Notes under the pieces: model-generated
Databases searched by the model: none
What the model was told of the DNA's origin: nothing
The model's input: only the letters and a program-made list of their open reading frames with translations
Made by a program: the position numbers and the translations under genes
Part shown: positions 14,754 to 22,272 of the stretch, in pieces
Numbering within the stretch: the stretch's first letter is position 1
How the letters are laid out: the number at the start of each line of letters is the position of its first letter
DNA from: Spartobacteria bacterium
GTDB lineage: Bacteria > Verrucomicrobiota > Verrucomicrobiia > Chthoniobacterales > UBA10450
DNA length: 24,495 nt
Reading direction: 5' to 3'
NCBI GenBank assembly: GCA_021324035.1
Contig: JAJPJU010000132.1
Span: 1-24,495, forward strand

Positions 14754-15443
14754 ATGAATCCCGCAATCGCGATCCAACCGGCCCGGCCTCTGACCGATTT
14801 GTTGTCGTCCGGTCCGGATGCTGATGCTAAGTCTAAAAAGAAGGCGATGGACGAGGCCCGCAAAGACGAAGACCAAAAGCTGGTCGCCCGGACGCAACAG
14901 GGCGATGCTGGCGCGTTCGACGATTTGGTCGTGAAATACACCCCGCGGCTTTACGGGCTGGTTTACAACATGACCTCGAACCACGAGGACACGAACGACC
15001 TTCTCCAGGACATTTTCGCCAAGGCCTACAAGGCCATTCGCGGTTTCCGGGGTAAGTCGTCATTCTACACCTGGATCCATTCGATCGCAGTCAACATGAC
15101 CCTGAACTTCCTCAAGAAGCGGGGCCGGCGCTATGCCCTGAGCCTAGATGATGTGGATGCCAGCATTCAGAACGACAAGGAATTCCTCGAGGCGACCGCC
15201 TCCAGCAGTCCGGTCAGGGAAGCCGACCTGTCCGAGCTCCAAAAAAGGTTGAACGAGGCGATGATGAAATTGTCTGATGAACACAGAGCTGTGGTAACGA
15301 TGTTTCATATCCAGGGGATGCCCCACGCAGAGATTAGTAAAATCTTGAATGTTTCCGAAGGAACGGTACGATCCCGTCTCTTTTACGCCAATCGGCAGCT
15401 GCAAAACTATCTCGACGAATTTCGAAAGAATCCAGTTAGCTGA
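14754..15443 (+). CDS. ECF (group 4) RNA polymerase sigma factor
   Basis: The 229-residue product has a charged, Lys/Asp-rich N-terminal extension (about 1-45). Sigma region 2 spans about 51-120 (FDDLVVKYTPRLYGLVYNM, then DLLQDIFAKAYKAI, then FYTWIHSIAVNMTLNFLKK). Region 4 spans about 163-222 (LSDEHRAVVTMFHIQGMPH, then EISKILNVSEGTVRSRL, a helix-turn-helix). There is no region 1.1 or 3, as in RpoE/SigW-type ECF factors. An in-frame TTG at 14700 would overlap the metallopeptidase gene. The ATG at 14754 is preferred. It is followed after ten bases by a small single-pass protein and then a PDZ protein, the arrangement expected for an envelope-stress regulon controlled by sequestration of the sigma factor. 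The target promoter is not identifiable here. Confidence 0.95.
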   Translation: MNPAIAIQPARPLTDLLSSGPDADAKSKKKAMDEARKDEDQKLVARTQQGDAGAFDDLVVKYTPRLYGLVYNMTSNHEDTNDLLQDIFAKAYKAIRGFRGKSSFYTWIHSIAVNMTLNFLKKRGRRYALSLDDVDASIQNDKEFLEATASSSPVREADLSELQKRLNEAMMKLSDEHRAVVTMFHIQGMPHAEISKILNVSEGTVRSRLFYANRQLQNYLDEFRKNPVS

Positions 15444-15453
15444 TTAGCCCGCA

Positions 15454-15942
15454 ATGAACGAATTGAACGAAAACGAAATCGCGAAATTGCTTCGACTGAA
15501 GCGATACGAACAACCGCCTGCGGGCTACTTCGATAATTTCCTCCATGAATTTCATCGCCGCCAACGCAACGAGCTTTTGCGCCAGCCGCTTTGGCGGATC
15601 TGCGTCGATCGGGCGCGTGATTTCGTATTTCAATTTAATCTCTCCACTCTCACTTCTTCACCAGTTGCAGTCACAGCCGTGCTAGTTTGCGCGGCGATTC
15701 TTTCCCTCCGGATTTATCAGACACCTCAACCGGCGACGGTCGCTCTCAAAGACCGGCCGGTTATTGCCACCCCCGCCAGCGCAGACGAAGAATGGACGCT
15801 GGCTTCGCCCGTGGCCACACGGGTTTTCAGCACGCGGTCGCTTCGTAATATGACCGAAAGCGCCCAAACTCACCGCAGCGGTACGCCACGCTACGTCCTG
15901 GACAGCGTGCCTGTGAGTTATGAGACGACTTTCAAGTTTTAG
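15454..15942 (+). CDS. Single-pass membrane protein, probable anti-sigma factor
   Basis: The 162-residue product has a cytosol-sized N-terminal part (about 1-65) with a charged helical motif (EIAKLLRLKRYEQPPAGYFD, then NFLHEFHRRQR). One membrane span follows (about 68-88, SPVAVTAVLVCAAILSLRIY), then a low-complexity, probably periplasmic C-terminal part. It lacks the HxxxCxxC zinc motif of ZAS anti-sigma factors, so the anti-sigma call rests on position directly after an ECF sigma gene, topology and size. It starts ten bases after the sigma stop. Its last 23 bases overlap the next gene in another frame, which indicates translational coupling. I do not recognise a named family. Confidence 0.72.
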   Translation: MNELNENEIAKLLRLKRYEQPPAGYFDNFLHEFHRRQRNELLRQPLWRICVDRARDFVFQFNLSTLTSSPVAVTAVLVCAAILSLRIYQTPQPATVALKDRPVIATPASADEEWTLASPVATRVFSTRSLRNMTESAQTHRSGTPRYVLDSVPVSYETTFKF

Positions 15943-16972
15943 TCTGGCCCCGGGATTTTCCCTGCCGGTCGGTTTCGCGTTTCTCGCCGCCGCCGCTTCG
16001 GTCTTTGGGCAGGCGGGTCAGGAACCGACGACGATCAGCCGCGAAGTTAGAGACGTTTTCGAACGCTGCTCGAAGGCGGTCGTCAAAATCGAGGCGACCG
16101 ATCCGCACGGCGATCTCTCCGGCACCGGATTTTTCGTGGATCCAATGGGCACGCTCTACACCGCCTATTCGGTGGGCGGTGAGGCGGAAAACATTACCGT
16201 CGAGTATCAGGGAAAAAAATATCCGGCCCACCAGCTGATGGCGGATTTGCGGAGCGGCGTTGCGCTTCTGAAAGCGGATTTGGCCAGCCCGGCATTGCCA
16301 ATTGGAAATTCAGACCAACTCGAGATCGCCACACCCGTCGTGGCAATTGGTTATCCGCTGGATTTATCCGAAACACCTAGCTTCGGCATGATTGCAGGGT
16401 TCGATCGCAAGTGTTTCGGCGGGTATTTCCCGACCAGACATTTGCGAGTAAACCTGCCGCCGCAGCGGGGTGAAGGCGGTGCGCCGTTATTGAATCTGAA
16501 GGGCGAGGTCGTGGGAATTCTCCTTTACAGTTTTGAAAACAATTCGTGTTACGCGTTACCTATCGAAGCGGCGGAAAAATTGCGCAGCGATTATGTGCGA
16601 TTTGGTGAAGCGCGCTACGGGTGGATTGGCACAAACGTGCAGGAGGCAAGGACGCCGGTCGATGGCTCGCGTGCTGTAACCACCGAGGTCTTGAAGGGGA
16701 CACCGGCTGCGGACGCCGGACTCAAACCTGGCGATGTCGTGCTTCAAATCGGCCGGACGAAAGTCCACGAACCGGAAGACATTCTCGAAGCTTCTTTCTT
16801 CCTAACTGCCGGCGATGCGGTGCCGATCACGGTCGCCCGCGGCAATGAAAAGATTACGTTTCAAGTCCAAGCCGATTTGCATCCTGGCAGCAAGACACTA
16901 TTGGCCGCGCCGCCGAACTTGAATCGCGCGATGCCGCTTAATCTCCAGTCCGTGCCGGAAGGCACGCCGTAA
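15920..16972 (+). CDS. Exported HtrA/DegP-like pseudoprotease with PDZ domain
   Basis: The 350-residue product has a signal peptide (about 1-32, ending AAAASVFGQA). A trypsin-like HtrA domain follows (about 42-222: SGTGFFVDPMGTLYTAYSV, VALLKAD, PVVAIGYPL, GAPLLNLKGEVVGI, CYALPIEAAEKL), then one PDZ domain (about 232-320; GTPAADAGLKPGDVVLQIG). The three catalytic positions of the family are all changed. The histidine of TNNHVV aligns with S84 in TAYSV, the aspartate of RTDLAVLK with G113 in RSGVALLK, and the serine of GNSGGPL with G186 in GEGGAPL. Hence it is probably catalytically dead but still able to bind peptides or sense termini. Its start overlaps the preceding gene by 23 bases. It is the last gene of the sigma cluster and converges on the CPBP protease gene. 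Confidence 0.88.
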   Translation: MRRLSSFSLAPGFSLPVGFAFLAAAASVFGQAGQEPTTISREVRDVFERCSKAVVKIEATDPHGDLSGTGFFVDPMGTLYTAYSVGGEAENITVEYQGKKYPAHQLMADLRSGVALLKADLASPALPIGNSDQLEIATPVVAIGYPLDLSETPSFGMIAGFDRKCFGGYFPTRHLRVNLPPQRGEGGAPLLNLKGEVVGILLYSFENNSCYALPIEAAEKLRSDYVRFGEARYGWIGTNVQEARTPVDGSRAVTTEVLKGTPAADAGLKPGDVVLQIGRTKVHEPEDILEASFFLTAGDAVPITVARGNEKITFQVQADLHPGSKTLLAAPPNLNRAMPLNLQSVPEGTP

Positions 16973-16986
16973 GCCGACGCGGCAAG

Positions 16987-17817
16987 TCAGCGAAGGTGCT
17001 GCGCCTGCTGCAGCACGATTGGGATCAACGCGAAAGTCGTCGCGTCGAACATTCCATGCGCAATGACCGCCGGCCAGATCGATTCGTGGACCACCATGAT
17101 GATTCCCAGCAGGAGTCCGAGCACGGTGGCCATCGCGGCCGCAACAAGGCCGAGGGAGAGATGAGCAAGGCCAAAGATGATTGCAATCAATGCCACCGCC
17201 GCGATTTGGCCGCTGCGATTGCCGAATTGGTTAGGCCAGAGCTTGCGCATCGCGGCGAGGGTTCCGGAACGCCATAACTCTTCTCGCAGCCCGGCAACGA
17301 CAAAACTCGCGACGGTGATTGTCAGCCAAAAATAGGTCCGATCGTGTTGCATCGCCGAAACGTTCACCATTCGTTCAACTGGGGTTCGTGTGTTTGTGGC
17401 AAACGCAGAAATCGTGTCGCGATCGAGAATTTTGGCCGCCATCAAGAATGCGACTACGCAGAGCAGGATAATTCCGAGGGCGACACGCATCGCAATTGAG
17501 TAGGCGACGCCGAGCGGAGCCGTCCACCAGCCCTGGCGCCACTTCAGCAGCAAATCGTCCGCGGACGCTCTGGACGCGAGCCAGGCCAGGCCAAAGACGA
17601 TGGAAAAAATGACAATTTCAAAAATACTGGCGATCAGCAGAGTTTTTGTGTTGCTGAAGAGGGTTGAACGTTGCGGCTGATGGACGAGGGCAAGCGGAAT
17701 CGCCGCCGCGAAATAGCCGCCAATCAGAATGAAATGAATCCACCAACCACGGCGATTGATTGGTAGCGGCAGTGGCAGCGGGGGCGGTGGCGGGCCAACA
17801 GGAATATCAGTAGTCAC
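16987..17817 (-). CDS. CPBP-family (Rce1-like) intramembrane metalloprotease
   Basis: The 276-residue multi-pass protein shows the three CPBP/abortive-infection motifs. These are E179-E180 with R183 in REELWRSG, H219 in FGLAHL, and H254 with D258 in HGMFDA. About seven or eight hydrophobic spans are visible. The N-terminus is a polyproline stretch (VGPPPPPLPLPLP) before the first span. Prokaryotic members have been linked to bacteriocin self-immunity, signal-peptide processing and prenyl-protein cleavage, and nothing here selects among these. It starts with GTG at 17817, and this GTGA overlaps the ligA stop codon by four bases, so the two are probably translated from one mRNA. A functional link to DNA ligation is not implied. 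Confidence 0.88.
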   Translation of the reverse strand: MTTDIPVGPPPPPLPLPLPINRRGWWIHFILIGGYFAAAIPLALVHQPQRSTLFSNTKTLLIASIFEIVIFSIVFGLAWLASRASADDLLLKWRQGWWTAPLGVAYSIAMRVALGIILLCVVAFLMAAKILDRDTISAFATNTRTPVERMVNVSAMQHDRTYFWLTITVASFVVAGLREELWRSGTLAAMRKLWPNQFGNRSGQIAAVALIAIIFGLAHLSLGLVAAAMATVLGLLLGIIMVVHESIWPAVIAHGMFDATTFALIPIVLQQAQHLR

Positions 17818-19973
17818 AACATTTTCTTGAACTCGGATTCATCAATGACCTTCAGGCCGAGCTCTTTTGCTTTTTCGAGTTTGCTTCCCGCTTCCGTTCC
17901 AGCAAGAACGTAATCCGTTTTTTTGCTAACGCTTCCGCTGACGTGTCCGCCGAGGGACTGAATCTTCGCGGAAGCCTCATCGCGCGACATCGTCGGCAAG
18001 GTGCCGGTTAAGACAAAAGTTTTTCCCGCGAATGGAAGTTCGGCGGCTTTCTTCGCCGAGATCTTTTCGCTCGCCGGCTTGATCCCGAGCTGTTTCATCC
18101 GCTGAATCGTTTTTCTTCCGACCGATGATTCAAAGAAGTCGATGACGCTTTGCGCGACCACCGGGCCGACCTGAGTCACGATGCCGCGTTGTTTGTCGGC
18201 TTTGCTCTTCGAAGGCTCGGCGAAACCGGATTTGATCAGGCGATCGCCAATTTCCGTCGTCTTTTGTTTGTCGCCTTTGCTTTCGTGATAGACGATCACA
18301 TCGCGAAGCAGTTTGGAATTGGCAACCTCTTCGATTGTTTCATGAAATCGGGCGAGGTCGTTCGCAGTAGTTTTGCCAACATCGGGAATAGCAAGCGCGT
18401 AGAGCCAGCGTGAGAGCGGAGCAGTTTTCGCCCGCTCTAATGCCTGGATCGCCTTGGTCGCGTTTTTTTCACCGAAAACACGCGGCGCTTCCTCCGTTCC
18501 AAGATTCAGTTTCGCGAGGGGATCGATCTTGAGCTCGAACAAGTCGAGCGGCTCGCTCGCCAATCCGCGCTCGACCAATTTGTCCGCCACGATTCCGCCA
18601 ATGCCTTCGATATCGAGCGCGCCACGCGCGGCGAAAAATTCCACGCGCCTGGTCGTCTGCGCCGGACAAAGCAAATTTTCGCAGCGCCAGGCCACGAATT
18701 CCGGATCGCGCCGAACTTCGCCACCGCACACGGGACATTTCCCGTGAATGTGTTTGAGAAAATCGAACGGCTTGGCGTTGCGCGGCCGCTTCGATTTCAC
18801 AACTTCGACCACTGCCGGAATCACTTCGCCGGCCTTCTCGATCACCACCGTGTCGCCGATGCGAATGTCTTTGCGTTTGATTTCGTCTTCGTTGTGCAAC
18901 GTCGCCCGCGAAACCGTGCTGCCGCTGACTAGCACCGGTTCGAGAACGGCAACCGGAGTTAGAATTCCAGTCCGGCCGACCTGAACTTTGATATCGAGTA
19001 ACTTCGTTTTCACGCGTTCGGCCGCGTATTTGTAGGCAATCGCCCACCGCGGCGATTTCGCGGTGAACCCAAGGCGCTCGCGCTGTTCGAGCGCGTCGAC
19101 TTTGATCACCGCCCCGTCAGTCTCGTACGGGAAATCGCGACGGATTTCGTCGAGGTCGCGGATTGCGTTCAGGATCTTGTCGACTGAATCGGCCAGCCAC
19201 CAATCTTGGTGCGTCGGCAGTCCGAGCTTTTTGAATAGCTGAAAGATTTTCGAATGGAGATCGCCTTCCGCGCCTTCGACTGCGCCGGTTCCGTAAAAGA
19301 TCATTCCGAGCAGTCGTTTTGCCGCGACGTTTGGGTCGAGATGCTTGAGTGAACCCGCCGCGGCGTTTCTTGGATTCGCAAACAACGGCAGTCCCGCGGC
19401 TTCACGTTCCTTGTTCAACTTCTCGAAACCTTTTTTATCGAGATAGGCTTCGCCGCGAACTTCGAAGATCTTTGGCGCGGTACCGCTCAATTGATGTGGC
19501 ACCGACTTTATCGTCTTGATGTTCTGGGTGATGTCGTCGCCGACCGAACCATCGCCGCGAGTGGCGGCATATTTAAGTTTGCCGTTCTCATACATCACGG
19601 AAACCGCGACCCCGTCCACTTTCGGCTCGATCACGACCGGAATCTTTTCGTCGGGCAACAGTTTGGCGATTCGTTTGTAAAAATTAGCAACTTCGTCTTC
19701 GGAATAAGTGTTATCGAGACTGAGCATCGGAACCTGATGCCGGATTTGACTGAATGCCTGGAGCGGTTTCCCGCCCACCCGCTGGGTGGGGGAATCGGAC
19801 GTTACAAGGTCGGGGAACTTTGCCTCGAGGTCGCCCAGCTCCCGGTAGAGCCGGTCATACTCCCGGTCGGTGATGGTGGGCGCCGCCTCTTCATAGTAAC
19901 GGCGGTCATGGTCCTTTATCTGGGTCCGGAGCTCCTCGATTCGCTTCTCGGCTTGAGCCTCGTCTTTCGGCAT
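17814..19973 (-). CDS. ligA: NAD-dependent DNA ligase LigA
   Basis: This enzyme seals nicks in replication and repair using NAD. From the ATG at 19973 the 719-residue product has domain Ia (HDRRYYEEAAPTITDREYDRL) and the adenylation domain with catalytic K118 in EPKVDGVAVS, plus TRGDGSVGDDITQN. The OB fold follows, then a four-cysteine zinc finger (about 412-437, CPVCGG and CENLLCP), helix-hairpin-helix repeats (IEGIGGIVADKL, IPDVGKTTANDL) and a C-terminal BRCT domain (about 646-719). It is longer than E. coli LigA (671). A charged Lys-rich insertion of about 45 residues lies in the HhH domain (18187-18320). An in-frame extension to 20273 is ignored because it runs through the divergent kinase gene and is low-complexity. 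No ribosome-binding site is visible. Confidence 0.97.
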   Translation of the reverse strand: MPKDEAQAEKRIEELRTQIKDHDRRYYEEAAPTITDREYDRLYRELGDLEAKFPDLVTSDSPTQRVGGKPLQAFSQIRHQVPMLSLDNTYSEDEVANFYKRIAKLLPDEKIPVVIEPKVDGVAVSVMYENGKLKYAATRGDGSVGDDITQNIKTIKSVPHQLSGTAPKIFEVRGEAYLDKKGFEKLNKEREAAGLPLFANPRNAAAGSLKHLDPNVAAKRLLGMIFYGTGAVEGAEGDLHSKIFQLFKKLGLPTHQDWWLADSVDKILNAIRDLDEIRRDFPYETDGAVIKVDALEQRERLGFTAKSPRWAIAYKYAAERVKTKLLDIKVQVGRTGILTPVAVLEPVLVSGSTVSRATLHNEDEIKRKDIRIGDTVVIEKAGEVIPAVVEVVKSKRPRNAKPFDFLKHIHGKCPVCGGEVRRDPEFVAWRCENLLCPAQTTRRVEFFAARGALDIEGIGGIVADKLVERGLASEPLDLFELKIDPLAKLNLGTEEAPRVFGEKNATKAIQALERAKTAPLSRWLYALAIPDVGKTTANDLARFHETIEEVANSKLLRDVIVYHESKGDKQKTTEIGDRLIKSGFAEPSKSKADKQRGIVTQVGPVVAQSVIDFFESSVGRKTIQRMKQLGIKPASEKISAKKAAELPFAGKTFVLTGTLPTMSRDEASAKIQSLGGHVSGSVSKKTDYVLAGTEAGSKLEKAKELGLKVIDESEFKKML

Positions 19974-20005
19974 AAGGCATGATACAAACAGGCCAAAGAT
20001 CGACA

Positions 20006-21757
20006 ATGAACGGCGGGGAAAAAATTCTCGGCGTCGAAGGCGGCGGGACCAAAACCTCCTGGGTTTTGGTTGAGCGAACTTCTTCCGATCTGCGGGTTCT
20101 GGATCAGGGAAAGCTGCCGCCGGCCAACTTTCGGCTCGCGAGGGCAGATGATTTGCGGGTGATGTTTCGCCAGCTTCCGCAGGAAATCTCTCGCGCGGGA
20201 ATTTTCCTGGCCGGGTGCGGCACGCATGAAGATCGGCAAACGCTGATCCGGTTGTGCGCCGAAATCTGGCCACAAGCGAAGGTCGTCGTTGGAAGCGATC
20301 GCGATTCGGGACTGGCGGCGGCGCTTGGGAATGGTGACGGCATTGTGGTGAACGCAGGCAGCGGCTCGTCCATTACCGGCCGGCGAGACAAACGAATCGA
20401 GAACGCGGGCGGGTGGGGACACATTCTCGGCGATGTCGGCGGCGGCTATTATCTCAGTTTGCAGGCGCTGCGGCTGATACTGCGCGAATACGATCTGCAC
20501 CGCGGCGACGTTCAATTCACCAGCAGGATTCTGCGCGCGTTGTCATTGAACAGTCTCGACGAATTGGTCCGATGGGCCCAGACCGCCGACAAAATGGAAG
20601 TCGCGATGCTGGCGCCGGTCGTTTTTGAAGCGGCGGCGGGCGGCGACTCCGGTGTCACCGAGATTATCGAGGAAGGCGCGCGCGTTCTCTGCGAGTACAC
20701 GGAAGCGGTCGCCAATCGATTGCATGTGCTCGCGCCGAAAGTCGTGCTGCTCGGCGGATTGTTTCAGCGCGATTCCATTTACAATCATGCGTTTCGCCGC
20801 CGGCTGAAAAAAGCGTTGCCCGATGCGCGGGTAGCAAACTCAGAACGGGCTCCGGAATTTGGCGCAGCCTGGTTGGCAGCGGAACTGCAATGCTGGCCCG
20901 AAATTCACACCGAACCGGCGCCGGAGAGAATCGAAGACTTGGCCGCCGCGCTCACCGAACAACGGAATCCGCGCTCCGAAAATCTCGAGAAGATGAACGC
21001 CGTGGACTTGGTAAATCTGTTCATCGACGAAGAAAAATTTGTCGACGAAGCGCTCCGGGCTGTCGCCGCAGATCTTGGCCGCGCCATTGAGCTCGTCACC
21101 GAATCAATGCGCAAAGGCGGCCGATTGTTTTATGTCGGTGCGGGAACGAGCGGCCGTTTGGGCGTTCTCGACGCGAGTGAGATTCCACCAACATTTGGTG
21201 CACCGCCGACATTGGTGCAGGGAATCATCGCCGGCGGTGCGACGGCGCTGCATCGGAGCGTGGAGGGCGCCGAAGATGAATCAAGCAACGGAGCGCTCGC
21301 GATAGATCGTCGCGGCGTCAAGAATGTGGACGTAGTAATCGGAATCACCGCGAGCGGTCGAACGCCGTTTGTGCTCGGTGGGCTCGACCGCGCCAGGTCG
21401 TTAGGCGCAAAAACTGTTTTGCTAACCTGCAATCCGGTCCGCGAATCCAACGTCAGCCACGCCGATCTCAACATCGATCTCGCGGTTGGGCCGGAGATCT
21501 TAACCGGTTCGACCCGGCTAAAAGCGGGGACCGCGACCAAGATCGCCCTCAACATTATCAGCACCGGCGCGATGGTGTCTCTTGGCAAAGTGCGCGGCAA
21601 TTTGATGATCGATCTAAACACGACGAGCGCGAAATTGCGCGATCGCGCAACCCGGATGGTCGCCGAGTTAACCGAGTCGGATTACAACTCGGCGCGCGCG
21701 CAGTTGGAGCAAAACAACTGGGACCTGCGGGCGGTTCTCAAAACAGCGGGTAAATAA
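20006..21757 (+). CDS. murQ: Fused amino-sugar kinase and N-acetylmuramic acid 6-phosphate etherase
   Basis: One 583-residue frame combines two steps of cell-wall recycling. Residues about 5-300 form a BadF/BcrA/NAGK-type ATPase-fold kinase: phosphate-1 loop ILGVEGGGTKTSW, VNAGSGSSITG, GGWGHILGDVGGGYYLS and KVVLLGGLF. Residues about 316-583 form MurQ: LTEQRNPRSENLEKM, FYVGAGTSGRLGVLDASE, IPPTFGAPP, VEGAEDESS and ITASGRTPFVLGG. The MurQ catalytic glutamates correspond to E392 (DASEIPP) and E423 (EGAED). The kinase would phosphorylate MurNAc and/or GlcNAc as Clostridium MurK does. The etherase would then remove D-lactate from MurNAc-6-P, giving GlcNAc-6-P. Kinase specificity is inferred from the fusion. 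An ATG at 19979 would add nine residues. The gene diverges from ligA with about 32 bases between starts. Confidence 0.93.
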   Translation: MNGGEKILGVEGGGTKTSWVLVERTSSDLRVLDQGKLPPANFRLARADDLRVMFRQLPQEISRAGIFLAGCGTHEDRQTLIRLCAEIWPQAKVVVGSDRDSGLAAALGNGDGIVVNAGSGSSITGRRDKRIENAGGWGHILGDVGGGYYLSLQALRLILREYDLHRGDVQFTSRILRALSLNSLDELVRWAQTADKMEVAMLAPVVFEAAAGGDSGVTEIIEEGARVLCEYTEAVANRLHVLAPKVVLLGGLFQRDSIYNHAFRRRLKKALPDARVANSERAPEFGAAWLAAELQCWPEIHTEPAPERIEDLAAALTEQRNPRSENLEKMNAVDLVNLFIDEEKFVDEALRAVAADLGRAIELVTESMRKGGRLFYVGAGTSGRLGVLDASEIPPTFGAPPTLVQGIIAGGATALHRSVEGAEDESSNGALAIDRRGVKNVDVVIGITASGRTPFVLGGLDRARSLGAKTVLLTCNPVRESNVSHADLNIDLAVGPEILTGSTRLKAGTATKIALNIISTGAMVSLGKVRGNLMIDLNTTSAKLRDRATRMVAELTESDYNSARAQLEQNNWDLRAVLKTAGK

Positions 21758-21783
21758 AAGCCGGGGTCCACCGTCTAATTTTT

Positions 21784-21805
21784 GTCACGCGCAGTCTCGC
21801 GTGGC
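21784..21805 (+). other. Hairpin between murQ fusion and small membrane gene
   Basis: The sequence CACGCG (21786-21791), six-base loop, CGCGTG (21798-21803) is a perfect inverted repeat, extendable by a wobble and a G-C pair to 21784-21805. It lies 27 bases after the kinase-etherase stop and about 45 bases before the start of the small membrane gene. A T-run precedes rather than follows it on this strand, so it could terminate antisense transcription or stabilise an mRNA end. Confidence 0.35.
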
Positions 21806-21847
21806 CAAACGAACTATGAGCAACAACCTCAACATGAAAGGGTTCTT

Positions 21848-21997
21848 ATGCTTTGGACTATCTTTGTTATTCTGCTGATCCTCTGGCTCCTTGGATTTGT
21901 CGGATTCCACGTTTTGGGAGCCTACATTCACATCCTGCTCGTCATTGCGCTGGTTGTGCTAATTCTGCAGTTGATTGGCGGTCGACGCTCCTTATAG
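21848..21997 (+). CDS. Small two-span membrane protein, lmo0937 family
   Basis: The 49-residue product (MLWTIFVILLILWLLGFVGF, then a second span around ILLVIALVVLILQLIGG, ending GRRSL) matches the widespread lmo0937-type small membrane protein pattern. That pattern has an N-terminal MLWTI, a central G-x-x-IHILLVIA and a basic end. Function is unknown. AAAGGG lies six bases before the ATG at 21848, one of the clearest ribosome-binding sites in the window. It decides this start over a frame beginning at 21782. Members of this family are often near stress or envelope genes, but nothing here proves such a role. Confidence 0.82.
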   Translation: MLWTIFVILLILWLLGFVGFHVLGAYIHILLVIALVVLILQLIGGRRSL

Positions 21998-22007
21998 CAT
22001 CGATTCC

Positions 22008-22229
22008 GTGAAACCAGTTGGAATCATCGGCATCATTCTGATCATCGTTGGCATTGTCGGTTTTGCCTGGGGCGGCCTGGGCTGGAATGAGAAAAAGAAA
22101 GACGCTCAGCTAGGGCCAATCGAGATCAGTCATACCGAAGGCCACGGAATTAGTTTTCCGCCGATTGTAAGCGGGATCTGCTTGGTCGGCGGAATCGCCC
22201 TGGTCGCCATCGGCGCTCGCAAGTCGTAA
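22008..22229 (+). CDS. Small two-span membrane protein, DUF3185-like
   Basis: Starting from the GTG at 22008 the 73-residue product has one span (VGIIGIILIIVGIVGFAWGG), a polar middle (WNEKKKDAQLGPIEISHTEG) and a second span (PPIVSGICLVGGIALVAIGA). This is the DUF3185 layout, including the LGPIEI stretch and PP before the second helix. Function is unknown. The frame is open back to 21975, overlapping the preceding gene, so the start is uncertain. The GTG just before the first span is preferred although no ribosome-binding site is seen. Spacing of ten bases from the lmo0937-like gene suggests one transcript. Confidence 0.7.
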   Translation: MKPVGIIGIILIIVGIVGFAWGGLGWNEKKKDAQLGPIEISHTEGHGISFPPIVSGICLVGGIALVAIGARKS

Positions 22230-22272
22230 CGGTTGTTTACTTTGGGCGGCGGGTCTGGTTCAATCCCCCGCC

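Noticed and set aside
19974..20273. 100-residue N-terminal extension of LigA
   Set aside because: It overlaps the divergent kinase gene, is Arg/Pro-rich and precedes the normal LigA N-terminus, which starts at the ATG at 19973.
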